A stretch of DNA of 32,475 nucleotides from an uncultured Mycoplasmatota bacterium (GCA_948469065.1 CAOKKL010000004.1:1-32475); one strand, 5' to 3'. Positions 14,834 through 24,446 are shown, counted from the first letter of the stretch. Numbers and translations: made by a program. Notes: a model not told the origin generated them from the sequence alone.

Positions 14834-16964
14834 TTATTGGTTTTGGCAAAGCTTCTTTTCTAGAAAGATTTAATCTTCCTCGATTATCATAACCCATCGA
14901 TTTTACGATAATTTCATCACCAACTTTTACAATATCATTGGTTTTTTCTACACGTTTATGATCTAACTGGGAAACATGGACCAATCCTTCACATCCTGGC
15001 CACAATTCAACAAAGCAACCAAATTCTTCTACTTTTACAACGCGTCCTGTATAAATTGCTCCAAACTCTACTTCTCTTACAACATTTAAAATTCTTTCTT
15101 TTGTTGTAGCAATTACTGCTGGATCAGTATGATAGATAATAACTCTACCATCATCTTCTAAATCAACTTTTACCGCATCTTTATCATTCACTGTACTGAC
15201 ATGACTTGATTCTAAAATGATTTTCGTAATCATTTCTCCCCCACGACCAATGACATCTTTAATCTTCTCAGGATTAATTGTAAATGTTTCTATTTTTGGA
15301 GCATAAGGACTTAATTCAGTTCTAGGATTTTCAATGATAGTACTCATCATATCTAAAATTTCCAAACGAGCTTTTTTTGCTTGAGCAAGAGCCTCTTTTA
15401 AAATCTTTTCTGTTACTCCTTTGATTTTGATATCCATTTGAAGTGCAGTGATACCTTTTTTTGTACCTGCTACTTTAAAATCCATATCTCCCATATGATC
15501 TTCTAAACCTTGAATATCAGTTAAAATCGTATATTTTTTATTATCTGCACTAGTAATTAATCCCATTGCAATTCCTGCTACTGGTGCTTTAATTGGAACA
15601 CCTGCAGCCATCAAAGATAAACAACCTGCACAAATTGTTGCTTGACTACTACTTCCATTACTTTCTAAAATTTCGCTTACTACTCGAACCGTATAAGGAA
15701 ATTCTTCTTCACTTGGCATTACTTGTGCCAAAGCTCTTTCTCCTAAAGCTCCATGACCAATTTCTCTTCGACCAGGACTGCCATATCTTCCAGTTTCTCC
15801 AACAGAAAATGGTGGAAAATTATAATGTAACATAAATCGTTTGGAATCTTCGATTCCAAGTCCATCTAATATTTGATGTTCTCCGATGGCACCTAGCGTA
15901 GTTGTAGCCAGACTTTGGGTTTGTCCTCTTGTAAAAACTGCAGAACCATGTGTTCTTGGAAGTAAATCAATTCTTGCCGATAACGCTCTTATTTCATCCA
16001 TCTTTCTTCCATCGGGACGTATTTTTTTATCTGTTATTAAATATCTTACTTGAGCCCCTTCAATTTCTTCTAATAATTTACTAATTTGTTTTAATATTTC
16101 CTCTTTATTTTCGCTACTTTGATATAAATTTTCAAAATGTTCTAAAGTAGAAGCTTTAATTTCATCTATTTTACGATAACTTTCCAATTTATCTTGAATT
16201 TGAATGGCTTCTAAAATTGGAGTAGCAGCACATTCTTCTACTTCACGTTTTAAATCTTCATTCACTGTTGCAAGTGGAAGCATAACTTTTTCACAACCAC
16301 AATCTTTAATAATTTTTTCTTGAAATTTACAAAGCTTTCCAATGGCTTCTTCTCCAAACATAATAGCTTCTAACATTTCTTTTTCGCTTAATTCTTGAGC
16401 TCCTGCTTCTACCATACAAATAGCATCTTTTGTTCCGGCTACAGTTAAATTTAATGTACTTTGTTCTAATTCTTCGGCAGTTGGATTAATAATATATTTT
16501 TTATCAATTTTTCCAACTACTACTCCACTTACAGGTCCATCAAATGGAATATTACTTATTCCTAAACACAAAGAGGATCCAAATAATGCGGCCATAATTG
16601 GTGAATTATCTTGATCTACTGATAATACTGTATTGATTACTTGTATTTCTTGACGAAGTCTTTCATCAAACATCGGACGAATTGGTCGATCAATAATTCT
16701 TGCTGCAAGGGTTGCTTCATCGGTAGGTCTTCCCTCACGTTTAATAAATCCTCCAGGAATTTTTCCTACTGAATATAATTTTTCTTGATAATATACTTGA
16801 AGTGGAAAAAAGTCCTGTGTCACTGCTCCACCCATCACACATACACTTAATACAACAGTATCACCATAACGAGTTAAAACTGCACCATTCGTTTGTTTCG
16901 CTAGTTCTCCGATTTCTACTTCCAATTTTCTTCCTAAAAAATCTAATTCATAAACTTTCTTCAT
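14814..16964 (-). CDS. pnp: Polyribonucleotide nucleotidyltransferase (PNPase)
   Basis: PNPase degrades RNA 3' to 5' with phosphate. The 716 residues are full length. There are two RNase PH domains (about 1-215 and 310-540; the second has GRREIGHGALGERAL and ICAGCLSLMAAGVPI), joined by an all-helical domain. A KH domain (about 555-610, KIKDVIGRGGEMITKI) and an S1 domain (about 620-695, GAIYTGRVVKVEEFGCFVEL) follow. It lies after rpsO, the conserved bacterial order, with a hairpin between them. GGAGG lies upstream of the ATG. Confidence 0.98.
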   Translation of the reverse strand: MKKVYELDFLGRKLEVEIGELAKQTNGAVLTRYGDTVVLSVCVMGGAVTQDFFPLQVYYQEKLYSVGKIPGGFIKREGRPTDEATLAARIIDRPIRPMFDERLRQEIQVINTVLSVDQDNSPIMAALFGSSLCLGISNIPFDGPVSGVVVGKIDKKYIINPTAEELEQSTLNLTVAGTKDAICMVEAGAQELSEKEMLEAIMFGEEAIGKLCKFQEKIIKDCGCEKVMLPLATVNEDLKREVEECAATPILEAIQIQDKLESYRKIDEIKASTLEHFENLYQSSENKEEILKQISKLLEEIEGAQVRYLITDKKIRPDGRKMDEIRALSARIDLLPRTHGSAVFTRGQTQSLATTTLGAIGEHQILDGLGIEDSKRFMLHYNFPPFSVGETGRYGSPGRREIGHGALGERALAQVMPSEEEFPYTVRVVSEILESNGSSSQATICAGCLSLMAAGVPIKAPVAGIAMGLITSADNKKYTILTDIQGLEDHMGDMDFKVAGTKKGITALQMDIKIKGVTEKILKEALAQAKKARLEILDMMSTIIENPRTELSPYAPKIETFTINPEKIKDVIGRGGEMITKIILESSHVSTVNDKDAVKVDLEDDGRVIIYHTDPAVIATTKERILNVVREVEFGAIYTGRVVKVEEFGCFVELWPGCEGLVHVSQLDHKRVEKTNDIVKVGDEIIVKSMGYDNRGRLNLSRKEALPKPIKKEDSK

Positions 16965-16976
16965 ATATCCTCCACT

Positions 16977-17007
16977 TAAAAAAAGACACCTAAAAAATTA
17001 AGTGCCT
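16977..17007 (-). terminator. Hairpin between rpsO and pnp
   Basis: A 6-bp stem (16984-16989 with 17002-17007, one G-T pair) is followed on minus by a T-run. It may partly end rpsO transcription, or act as a processing site before pnp. Confidence 0.55.
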
Positions 17008-17270
17008 TATTTTCTAATATTTAATTTTTTAATAACTTCACGATATTTAACAACATCATTTTCTTTTAAATAATCTAGAAGTTTTCTTCTACGACCAACT
17101 TTCATTTGAAGTCCTCTTTTTGAATGAAAATCATGAATATGAATTTTTAAATGTTCTGTTAAATCATTAATTTCTTTTGTTAAAATTGCAATTTGTACTT
17201 CTGCACTACCACAATCTTTTTCATTCTTTTGGAATTCTTTGATTAGTTTTGTTTTTTCTTCTTTTGTCAT
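17007..17270 (-). CDS. rpsO: 30S ribosomal protein S15
   Basis: S15 binds the central domain of 16S rRNA early in 30S assembly. The 87 residues are of normal length, with the family segments GSAEVQIAILTKEINDLTEHL and the basic DFHSKRGLQMKVGRRRKLLDYL. It is the first gene of the rpsO-pnp unit and has a strong promoter and a structured leader, in which S15 autoregulation is plausible. GGAGG lies close to the ATG. Confidence 0.98.
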   Translation of the reverse strand: MTKEEKTKLIKEFQKNEKDCGSAEVQIAILTKEINDLTEHLKIHIHDFHSKRGLQMKVGRRRKLLDYLKENDVVKYREVIKKLNIRK

Positions 17271-17304
17271 ATTTTTTCCTCCTTTATTTTAAATCGGTTT
17301 AAAC

Positions 17305-17336
17305 TGGGTAATAGAAAAGAGGGTTCTCATTACCAA
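17305..17336 (-). promoter_or_regulatory. Stem-loop in the rpsO leader
   Basis: GGTAAT (17307-17312) pairs with ATTACC (17329-17334), and an inner GAG-CTC pairs around GGTT. It lies in the 80-base leader of rpsO, where S15 represses its own synthesis in several bacteria. No further assignment is possible by eye. Confidence 0.45.
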
Positions 17337-17356
17337 GAATAAACTTTTCACTATAA

Positions 17357-17385
17357 ATTATATTACGTATTCTTAATTTTTTCAA
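17357..17385 (-). promoter_or_regulatory. Promoter of rpsO-pnp
   Basis: On minus, a -35 TTGAAA (17380-17385) and a perfect -10 TATAAT (17357-17362) have 17-base spacing. This is one of the best vegetative promoters in the window. Confidence 0.75.
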
Positions 17386-17440
17386 CTAAAATTAAAAGAA
17401 ACTCCAATTTCTCGAATTTAATAAAAAAGGAAAGAATAGT

Positions 17441-17468
17441 TTGCTTTTTCTTTTTGGAATGCTAAAAT
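17441..17468 (+). promoter_or_regulatory. Promoter of the dCMP deaminase gene
   Basis: A -35 TTGCTT (17441-17446) and a -10 TAAAAT (17463-17468) have 16-base spacing, about 24 bases before the ATG. Confidence 0.5.
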
Positions 17469-17491
17469 AATGCTAAGAAAGGAAAAAAAAA

Positions 17492-18040
17492 ATGCCAGGA
17501 AAAAGAAAAAATTATTTATCTTGGGATGAATTTTTTATGGGTAGTGCTATTTTAATATCTGCAAGAAGTAAAGATCCTTCGAATCAAGTAGGAGCTTGTA
17601 TCGTCGATAAAAATCAGAGAATTTTATCTTTAGGATATAATGGACTTACCAAAGGAATGAATGATAATGATTTTTATTGGAATTCGATTGGAGAACAAAC
17701 AGGTGAACTGGATAAAATTAAAGATTATTATGTGGTTCATGCAGAACGAAATGCAATTTTAAATTATTGCGGTTCTCACAAAGATTTAAAAGATTCTACT
17801 CTTTATGTTACTTGGTTTCCATGTACAGAATGTACAAAAGAAATTATACAGACTGGAATCAAAAAAATTGTTTATTTGCGAATGTATTCAAAACCAGAAT
17901 TAGTTAATATTAGTAAAAAAATGTTAAAAAATGCTGGAATTGAAATAGAACCCTATTGCGTAAATAAAGACATTACAAAAGAAGAAATGAAAGAAACAAT
18001 GGAAAAGATTCAAACCATTTTAAAAAAACTTTCTATTTAA
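17492..18040 (+). CDS. dCMP/cytidine deaminase family (ComEB type)
   Basis: This 182-residue zinc deaminase probably converts dCMP to dUMP for thymidylate synthesis. The catalytic HAERNAI (zinc His and proton-shuttling Glu) and the zinc-binding PCTECTKEI (two Cys) are intact. The substrate-loop region VGACIVDKNQRILSLGYNG is typical. A longer insert between this and the HAE motif (GLTKGMNDNDFYWNS...) matches dCMP deaminases rather than cytidine deaminases. It is a single-gene unit, with a promoter before it and a 12-bp terminator after it. An AAAGGA site precedes the ATG. Confidence 0.88.
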   Translation: MPGKRKNYLSWDEFFMGSAILISARSKDPSNQVGACIVDKNQRILSLGYNGLTKGMNDNDFYWNSIGEQTGELDKIKDYYVVHAERNAILNYCGSHKDLKDSTLYVTWFPCTECTKEIIQTGIKKIVYLRMYSKPELVNISKKMLKNAGIEIEPYCVNKDITKEEMKETMEKIQTILKKLSI

Positions 18041-18042
18041 GC

Positions 18043-18073
18043 AAAAAGTTTTTCGTAACAGAAAAACTTTTTT
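18043..18073. terminator. Bidirectional terminator
   Basis: A perfect 12-bp stem (18043-18054 with 18061-18072) has A-rich and T-rich flanks. It serves both the deaminase gene (plus) and the deacetylase gene (minus). Confidence 0.8.
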
Positions 18074-19751
18074 ATGCAATATATTCTATAAATTGATGGA
18101 GAGAAGTTGTACTATAGATAGGATAACGTGGTATTTTATATTTATCATCACTCCGACTCGATTTTCTAGAACCACCTATAAATGCTAATTGAAAACCAGA
18201 TTCTTTTATACTTTCAATGGTAACTTCATTATAAGCATAAAAAGGAAAACAAAAGGCTGTATTGGTTTTTGTCATTTGAATCGATTTTTTTAAATCTTCC
18301 ATCACTTGCTCTTTCGAAGAACATAACATTTTTGCACCTCTATTTTGATTCGAACAAACACCTTCTGTGTGCATATCATAAGTATGACTTTCAATATCCA
18401 AATGACTGCTTTCATAATTACTTTTTGACCACCATCCAGATATTAAAAATAAAGTGGCATACATATCATATTCTTCTAAAAGAGGAATCAATTTATTGCC
18501 ATTATGTCGTCCTGTACCTTTCGCCCCATCATCAATCGTTATCAAAACACTTCTGGCTGGTAATTCTATTTCACCATACATCCATGCTCGATATTCTTCT
18601 ATCGTTAATGTTTTATATTGATTGTCTTTTAAAAAATTTAATTGTTCACGAAATTGACTTACTGGCATACAATTTCCACCACTACAATCTTCTCCTGGAG
18701 CATAAAAGAAATGATAATTTAAAACCGCTATATTGGTCGCTTTGGCATTCTTACTAGGAAGGGATTTTGAAGTACTAGAGACACTTGTTTTTGGTTTTTC
18801 AATGGACTCTCCCTTTACCATTTTTAAAAAATGTTCCTCACTAGTTTTACTAGATAAGAGATAACTTGGAAGAGAATCCAACTGATTCGAGACTTTAGAA
18901 ACTTCATTATTTCCTTCAAATTTCCAATTGCCCTTTTCATTAATTTTAAAATTCATTTCCTCAAAAAATGGTTTTAAAATTTCAGTATTATCGCTAACAA
19001 AAAAAATTGCTTTCTTTTTTAAATGAATCTGACCTTGAATCCAAAATTCGTAATCTTCTTTGGTAAGAGAATAAAATTCTTGCTCTTGAAATTTGGTTAA
19101 AAAAGATTTTAATTGATCTGTTTTAAGACACTGATCGGAATTACAATCATCTTTCATTTTAGGAAACTCAATAATACTAATTGCGGTAGCTTCTTCTATT
19201 TCTTCTTCTTGGATTTTTCCTTCTTCTTTTTTTATGTCATAAAAATCATTGAAAAAAAAGACGGTTTCATAACTATCAAACGAAAAATAAGAAGGAAAAG
19301 TAAAACCTTCATTGAAAGAAAAAAGTAAAACACCATCTCGGTAAAAATGAGTTACTTCATGGGTTGTAATTGATTTTTTGGGTAAATAATATTCTGGTAT
19401 AGTCTTAGAAAAAGATTTTTCTGTTGGTTGTACATCTTGATAATAAACATAATAATTTGAATTTAAAATAGGAAAATAAACATCATTACTATTAGCTATA
19501 TTAAAATCATCCAAAAAAGGATAAATTGTATTTTCGACATGTCCTATTACTTCATATTTTCCATCTTGTAAAATAAAAATATTACCTTTTTCCATTTGAA
19601 CCGTAGAAGAATAATGCGTTTTAATATCAGCGATTTTTTCTTTTTCCAATCTTTTTTCTTTTTGAACAATCAAATAAGTACCTATTAAAATAGAAATGCA
19701 TAATATGACACTAACAACTATATTTATTTTCTTTTTAAAAAAATATCTCAC
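18072..19751 (-). CDS. Membrane-anchored polysaccharide deacetylase
   Basis: This 559-residue cell-surface protein has an N-terminal signal anchor (about 9-30), a long outer region without recognised motifs (35-335) and a C-terminal NodB-type deacetylase domain (about 340-555). Catalytic motifs are visible: TIDDG with D407-D408, the metal-binding pair H456 and H461 in ESHTYDMH, and FPFYAYN as the third motif. It should remove acetyl groups from a wall glycan such as peptidoglycan or an exopolysaccharide. CSGGNCMP (about 356-363) may form a disulfide. The start is a GTG at 19751 with a weak ribosome-binding site; the MRYFFKKKIN start fits a signal anchor. Confidence 0.85.
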   Translation of the reverse strand: MRYFFKKKINIVVSVILCISILIGTYLIVQKEKRLEKEKIADIKTHYSSTVQMEKGNIFILQDGKYEVIGHVENTIYPFLDDFNIANSNDVYFPILNSNYYVYYQDVQPTEKSFSKTIPEYYLPKKSITTHEVTHFYRDGVLLFSFNEGFTFPSYFSFDSYETVFFFNDFYDIKKEEGKIQEEEIEEATAISIIEFPKMKDDCNSDQCLKTDQLKSFLTKFQEQEFYSLTKEDYEFWIQGQIHLKKKAIFFVSDNTEILKPFFEEMNFKINEKGNWKFEGNNEVSKVSNQLDSLPSYLLSSKTSEEHFLKMVKGESIEKPKTSVSSTSKSLPSKNAKATNIAVLNYHFFYAPGEDCSGGNCMPVSQFREQLNFLKDNQYKTLTIEEYRAWMYGEIELPARSVLITIDDGAKGTGRHNGNKLIPLLEEYDMYATLFLISGWWSKSNYESSHLDIESHTYDMHTEGVCSNQNRGAKMLCSSKEQVMEDLKKSIQMTKTNTAFCFPFYAYNEVTIESIKESGFQLAFIGGSRKSSRSDDKYKIPRYPIYSTTSLHQFIEYIA

Positions 19752-19789
19752 ACTCTCACATCTTTCTTATTTAATATAACAAAAAAAAG

Positions 19790-19816
19790 AAAAAAAAAGA
19801 AGATTATATTTCTTCT
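19790..19816 (-). terminator. Terminator of the unknown 145-residue gene
   Basis: A 6-bp stem (19798-19803 with 19811-19816), followed on minus by T-rich sequence, overlaps the stop of the gene. Confidence 0.5.
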
Positions 19817-20241
19817 AAATATTCTATTTGTGTATTTTCATATTGGATTAAATTTTGTCTTAACGTAAAATAATCCGATACCACCTTATCATCTTTTCGA
19901 AGTCCTACTAAAATTGCATTGTCTTTTTTATAATTTAAAAGACAAAAACGTTCAAATCCTGCTTGATACAATTCTTTTAATTCTTCTTGATCAAGATGAT
20001 ACTTTTCAATCACGTGTTCAGTTAGATACCGAAATGAAAATTCTTTTCCAACATAAATGGAAAATAAATTTTTTGATTGTTCTTTCTCATTTTGTTTTAA
20101 TGTTACGGAAGTAATAATTGGATAAGATAACTCTTCTTGTTTTTCTAAAGGAATCCAAAAAGAGGAATTATAAAAAGAATATTCTTTTGTTTTGGCACAA
20201 GCTCCAATTCCATAATAGCAACGAAAATCTCCCTGATTCAT
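19804..20241 (-). CDS. Unknown 145-residue protein
   Basis: I do not recognise this protein. It is soluble, with no signal peptide or membrane helix. Three Cys occur (C8, C15 and one near 97). A helical stretch around 73-95 (YLTEHVIEKYHLDQEELKEL) precedes a segment FCLLNYKKDNAILVGLRKDD. A clear GAGGTG ribosome-binding site supports it as a gene. It lies 41 bases after truB on minus, with a terminator at its own end, so it may be the last gene of the infB-truB operon. Confidence 0.6.
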   Translation of the reverse strand: MNQGDFRCYYGIGACAKTKEYSFYNSSFWIPLEKQEELSYPIITSVTLKQNEKEQSKNLFSIYVGKEFSFRYLTEHVIEKYHLDQEELKELYQAGFERFCLLNYKKDNAILVGLRKDDKVVSDYFTLRQNLIQYENTQIEYLEEI

Positions 20242-20282
20242 ATAGACACCTCTTTTTAAAGGGCTATTCTAACGAATTTTAT

Positions 20283-21125
20283 TCATTTTGTCAAATTTAA
20301 GATAGGTACATAACGATTTTCTTTTTTTTCATAAAGCGCTATTTCTTCTTTTTGATAAGTAAGTAAAAGATAAGGTGTTTGCAATTCAAAATACAATTCA
20401 TTTCCATGTTCTACTAAATATTTTTGATGTTCGGTTATTTCTTGTCTTTCATATTTTAAAAAAGCATGAAAAGTAAGCAATGAAATATTTTTGTTTTTAA
20501 TATCTTCTAAGAAAAAAGCCGAAGTTAACGAAAATTCACCCAATTTTGTTCTGGTAAGCTCTTCCATCGTTCCCAAAACGTTTAAAGAAGTACAAATATC
20601 ATGGATAAGACTTCTTATGTAAGTTCCTTTGGATACATGACAGCGAATAACTGCAAATTCTTTTTGAAAATCCATCAACTCAATAGAAAATATTTCAATT
20701 TCTTGTTCTGGTAATAGGACTTTTTCTCCACTTCTGGCATATTCATAAAGTTTTTTTCCATTTACTTTTTTAGCAGAATAAATTGGAACTGTTTGTTTTT
20801 GTCGTCCTAAAAAAGAAAAAAGAATGTTTTCAAATGATTCTTTTGTGGGATAAACCGAATTTTGCTTAATTATTTTCCCCGTAATATCAAGGGTATCCGT
20901 TTCCACTCCAAAGCGAATCTTTGCTACATACTCTTTCTCATGATTTGTAAGTTTTGAAACAAATTTCGTATAATTACCAACACATAAAACTAAAACCCCG
21001 GTCGCCAAAGGATCTAAAGTTCCAGTATGCCCTACTTTTTTTGTTTGTAATATTTTACTTACTACATTAACAACATCACGACTTGTATAGCCTTTTTCTT
21101 TATGAACCACTAAAATACCGTTCAT
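20283..21125 (-). CDS. truB: tRNA pseudouridine-55 synthase
   Basis: TruB makes pseudouridine at position 55 in the T-loop of tRNAs. The 280 residues include the N-terminal GILVVHKEKGYTSRDVVN, the catalytic Asp in KKVGHTGTLDPLATGVL, and KVNGKKLYEYARSGE and CHVSKGTYIRSLIHDI. The C-terminal part (about 215-280) is diverged but in the place of a PUA-like domain. It usually follows rbfA. Here the alpha-CTD-like gene sits between, 6 bases upstream, and no strong ribosome-binding site is seen. Confidence 0.96.
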   Translation of the reverse strand: MNGILVVHKEKGYTSRDVVNVVSKILQTKKVGHTGTLDPLATGVLVLCVGNYTKFVSKLTNHEKEYVAKIRFGVETDTLDITGKIIKQNSVYPTKESFENILFSFLGRQKQTVPIYSAKKVNGKKLYEYARSGEKVLLPEQEIEIFSIELMDFQKEFAVIRCHVSKGTYIRSLIHDICTSLNVLGTMEELTRTKLGEFSLTSAFFLEDIKNKNISLLTFHAFLKYERQEITEHQKYLVEHGNELYFELQTPYLLLTYQKEEIALYEKKENRYVPILNLTK

Positions 21126-21131
21126 TTTATT

Positions 21132-21656
21132 TTAATAACCTCGTCTCCAAGCCTCTAATTCTACTCTTTCTTTTCTTAGTTGTCGATTTTCTTGAAGCTT
21201 TTCAGTTAATTTACAACGATATTCCATTTCTTGTGCTTTAATTGCTTGATACATATTATATTTTTCAGGTTCCATGTCACTATTTTGACGAAGTTTATTC
21301 ATTATTCGAAAACATTGATTTCTTTTATTACTTAAAGTATCACACTCTACAAGTAAGTCATGTACTTCTTGTCCAGCATGAAAATCACTTATATCAATCA
21401 AGTCTCCATTTTGAAATGTCAGACCCTGTTTCTTTAAAGCACTATTAATATGAGCTAAATTCAAAAGATGTAAATTTTCTACTTGTAATAAATCAAACAA
21501 GTCTTTTTGACATAAGTCTCCTACACTTTCAATATTTATAGATTTTAAAGTTTTTTCTAAATCAGATACTAATCCTAAACAAGAAATATTCCAATTTAAT
21601 TTTGATTCTATATTTTCTGTTTCTAAAAACGAGTTATTATTTATTTGTTCTTTCAT
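21132..21656 (-). CDS. Alpha-CTD-like helix-hairpin-helix protein
   Basis: Residues about 24-81 of this 174-residue protein resemble the C-terminal domain of the RNA polymerase alpha subunit: ISCLGLVSDLEKTL, then INIESVGDLCQKDLFDLLQV, then NSALKKQGLTF. The DNA-contacting Arg of the alpha-CTD helix 1 is Asp here, and the NLGxKS motif reads NLHLLN, so UP-element binding is unlikely. Residues 105-174 are highly charged and probably coiled-coil, with a basic end. It is free-standing in the infB cluster between rbfA and truB. A role in binding polymerase or the ribosome is inference only. The gene itself is well supported by its AAGGATAG site and tight spacing. Confidence 0.6.
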   Translation of the reverse strand: MKEQINNNSFLETENIESKLNWNISCLGLVSDLEKTLKSINIESVGDLCQKDLFDLLQVENLHLLNLAHINSALKKQGLTFQNGDLIDISDFHAGQEVHDLLVECDTLSNKRNQCFRIMNKLRQNSDMEPEKYNMYQAIKAQEMEYRCKLTEKLQENRQLRKERVELEAWRRGY

Positions 21657-21698
21657 TTGTACTATCCTTTTTTAATATTATTTTTATGACAAAATAAA

Positions 21699-22043
21699 CT
21701 AGTCATTTTGATGAATATCATTTAATATCTTTTCAATTTTATTTCCATATTGAATGGATTTATCATAAACAAAACGTATTTTGGGTGTTTGTCTTAAATT
21801 CATTTTTTCTGCAACAAATCTTCTTACAAAATCACTTGCTTCATTCATTTCATGTTCTAAATCAGACTGTTCCATCTCTTTTAAACTAGTAAAATAAACT
21901 TTTGCAAACGATAAATCACTTGCAACTTCACTAGCGGTAATGGTTATTGATTTCATAAAATCATCGTTTGATTCTTCTAATAAAATCTCAGAAATAGTTT
22001 TAACTAATTCTGATTCGATTCTTTTTATCTTAATCCCTTTCAT
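21699..22043 (-). CDS. rbfA: 30S ribosome-binding factor A
   Basis: RbfA helps 30S maturation by binding near helix 1 of 16S rRNA, and also acts in cold adaptation. The 114 residues have the normal fold markers: RIESELVKTISEILLEE at the start, ITASEVASDLSFAKVYFTSL in the middle, and LRQTPKIRFVYDKSIQYGNKIEKIL at the end. The ATG overlaps the infB TGA (ATGA), which shows translational coupling. Confidence 0.97.
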   Translation of the reverse strand: MKGIKIKRIESELVKTISEILLEESNDDFMKSITITASEVASDLSFAKVYFTSLKEMEQSDLEHEMNEASDFVRRFVAEKMNLRQTPKIRFVYDKSIQYGNKIEKILNDIHQND

Positions 22044-24151
22044 AAGCGTTTTACCAAAACCATTTCATAAGCTTCTAATATATCTTTTTCTCGAATATCA
22101 CTATAAGATTCTAAAGTAATACCGCACTCAAAACCTTTTTTGACTTCTTTTACTGTATCTTTTTCTCGTTGAACTGAAGCAATTTTGCCATCATGAATAA
22201 TAATTCCATCTCGAATAACTCTAACATTCACGCCATTTTTCATGATACCATCTGTTACATAACATCCAGCAATTTTGCCAACTTTACTAAACGTAAATAT
22301 TTTTCGAATTTCAGCACTACCTACAATTTTTTCTTCATATTCTGGATCTAACATTCCCTTCATTGCAAGTTCCATTTCTTCTACTACTTTATAAATAATT
22401 GTATAAAGTCTTATATCAACGTTATATTCTTTTGCTACTTCTTTTGTAATAGAAGATGGACTAACATTAAATCCAATAATAAGAGCATTGGATGCATTTG
22501 CTAAAACAACATCACTTTCGGTAATTGTTCCAATTCCACTTCTTATGACACTTACTCTGACACCTTCAATTTCTATTTTTTCAAGTGCATTTCTTACAGC
22601 CTCTTCGCTACCACGAACATCAGCTTTTAAAATTACATTAATTTCTTTTTGACCAGCATTAATTTGGGCAAATAAATCATCTAATGAAACAACCGTTTTT
22701 TTACTGCTTAACTCTTTTTTGCTAACAAAACGTTTTTCAGCAATTTTTTTTGCCTCCGATTCTGTTTCAAAAGCCATAAATTTATCTCCTGCACTTGGAT
22801 TATCACTAATTCCTGTAATTTCTACTGGTGTGGATGGCCCTGCCTCTACAATGGATGCACCCAAGTCATTTTTCATAGTTCTTACTTTTCCAAAAAAAGT
22901 TCCAACAACAATAGGATCTCCCAAACGTAACGTTCCATTTTGAATTAATAATGAAGCAACTCCACCAATATTTTTATCTAATTTGCTTTCAATTACAGTT
23001 CCTACTGCATAACGATTTGGATTTGCTCGATAATTGTTTACTTCACTAATAGTATTTATTGTTTCTAAAAGTAAGTCGATTCCTTCTCCCGTTACAGCAC
23101 TAATTGGTACAAATGGATAATCTCCACCCCATACTTCTGGTGTTATTCCATTTTCACTCATTTCTTGCATAATTCTCTCAACATTTGCTTCAGGCTTATC
23201 AATTTTATTCACCGCCACAATAATTGGAACTTCTGCAGCTTTTGCATGATCAATCGCTTCTTTGGTTTGTGGCATAACTCCATCATCCGCTGCCACAATA
23301 ATAATAACGATATCTGTTACACTGGCACCTCTAGCACGCATTTCTGTAAATGCAGCATGTCCAGGAGTGTCAATAAATGTAATCTTAGTCTGATTATGTT
23401 CTACTTGATAAGCACCAATATGTTGGGTGATTCCTCCAAATTCAGTGTCAACCACTTTACTATTTCTAATATAATCCAAAAGAGTTGTTTTTCCATGATC
23501 AACATGTCCCATAATCGTCACGACAGAAGGTCTTAGTTCCAAATCTTCTTCATTATCTCGAATTTCAAACTCTTCAAAGTTAGCAACATTTTGTGTCTCT
23601 TCTCGTTTTAAGGTTTTTCCATAATCCATGGCTACTATTTCCGCATTTTCAAAATCAATGCTTTGATTTAAATTAACCATTAATCCAAGACTCATCAATT
23701 TTTTAATGATATCCGACCCACTAATTTTTAATTCTTCGGCTAATTTGGAAACTGTCATATCATCATGGTATAACACAATCGAATCATCTACTTCATTTTG
23801 TTTCAATTTTTCTTTATGCTTATACATTTCTTTACGACGATTAAAATATTCTTCTTTGTTTGATTGAATTTCACTTCTCTTTTTTAATTTTTGTTTTTTG
23901 GTATGATCCGTAATATGCTGTAAATTATTTGATTCCATGATATCTTCCACAATTTCATCGATTTCCTCTTCATCTTCTATGGTCGTATCATTGTCGGTAC
24001 TAATTAAATTAAGGGCGTAATCCAAATTAATTACATCATCATCAGTTAATTCGTCATTAGATGCTTTGATATCAATTCCTAAAATCTCACACTTTTTTAA
24101 TACTTCTGCTACCGATAAACTTACACTTTCTGCATATTCTTTAACTGTCAT
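22040..24151 (-). CDS. infB: Translation initiation factor IF-2
   Basis: IF-2 is the GTPase that brings initiator tRNA to the 30S subunit. The 703 residues include an IF2_N domain at the N-terminus ([20 protein letters not shown]), a second one near 130-180, and the G domain with [27 protein letters not shown] and SAVTGEG. Domains II-IV run to the C-terminus. It follows rnpM after 18 bases; the ylxQ gene often found between is absent. Confidence 0.98.
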   Translation of the reverse strand: MTVKEYAESVSLSVAEVLKKCEILGIDIKASNDELTDDDVINLDYALNLISTDNDTTIEDEEEIDEIVEDIMESNNLQHITDHTKKQKLKKRSEIQSNKEEYFNRRKEMYKHKEKLKQNEVDDSIVLYHDDMTVSKLAEELKISGSDIIKKLMSLGLMVNLNQSIDFENAEIVAMDYGKTLKREETQNVANFEEFEIRDNEEDLELRPSVVTIMGHVDHGKTTLLDYIRNSKVVDTEFGGITQHIGAYQVEHNQTKITFIDTPGHAAFTEMRARGASVTDIVIIIVAADDGVMPQTKEAIDHAKAAEVPIIVAVNKIDKPEANVERIMQEMSENGITPEVWGGDYPFVPISAVTGEGIDLLLETINTISEVNNYRANPNRYAVGTVIESKLDKNIGGVASLLIQNGTLRLGDPIVVGTFFGKVRTMKNDLGASIVEAGPSTPVEITGISDNPSAGDKFMAFETESEAKKIAEKRFVSKKELSSKKTVVSLDDLFAQINAGQKEINVILKADVRGSEEAVRNALEKIEIEGVRVSVIRSGIGTITESDVVLANASNALIIGFNVSPSSITKEVAKEYNVDIRLYTIIYKVVEEMELAMKGMLDPEYEEKIVGSAEIRKIFTFSKVGKIAGCYVTDGIMKNGVNVRVIRDGIIIHDGKIASVQREKDTVKEVKKGFECGITLESYSDIREKDILEAYEMVLVKRL

Positions 24152-24169
24152 AAACTACCTCGCTTTCTA

Positions 24170-24430
24170 TTAATTTAGTAAATTTTCTAAATTATCATAA
24201 ATTTCTTCTGGAATGGTTACTTCCAAAGCTCGATCCAAAGCTTTACTTTTTTTGGCTTTTTCAATCACTTCATGATCTAATTTTAAATAAGCACCTTTTC
24301 CATTTTGCTTTCCTGTTTCATCTACGATGATTTCACCCTCAGGTGTTCTTACGATTCGAATAAGCTCTTTTTTTTCAAATCTTTCATGTGTAACCACACA
24401 AGTTCTCATTGGAATTTTTCTCATTTTCAT
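24170..24430 (-). CDS. rnpM: RNase P modulator RnpM (YlxR family)
   Basis: This 86-residue YlxR-family protein is a small RNA-binding protein, described as an RNase P modulator. Family features are the start MKMRKIPMRTCVVTHERFEKKELIRIVR, then VDETGKQNGKGAYLKLD and the charged C-terminal end. I take the ATG at 24430 and not the GTG at 24439, because that GTG lies inside the AGAGGTG ribosome-binding site. It lies 16 bases after nusA. Confidence 0.93.
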   Translation of the reverse strand: MKMRKIPMRTCVVTHERFEKKELIRIVRTPEGEIIVDETGKQNGKGAYLKLDHEVIEKAKKSKALDRALEVTIPEEIYDNLENLLN

Positions 24431-24446
24431 GAGTATCACCTCTGAC

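Noticed and set aside
18269-18757. 162-codon plus-strand frame
   Set aside because: It is a shadow of the polysaccharide deacetylase gene, whose motifs are clear in the other strand.
23165-23536. 123-codon plus-strand frame inside infB
   Set aside because: It is antisense to the conserved G domain of IF-2, with no independent support.
24151-24170. Hidden ylxQ between rnpM and infB
   Set aside because: The gap is only 18 bases, so the gene is absent here.
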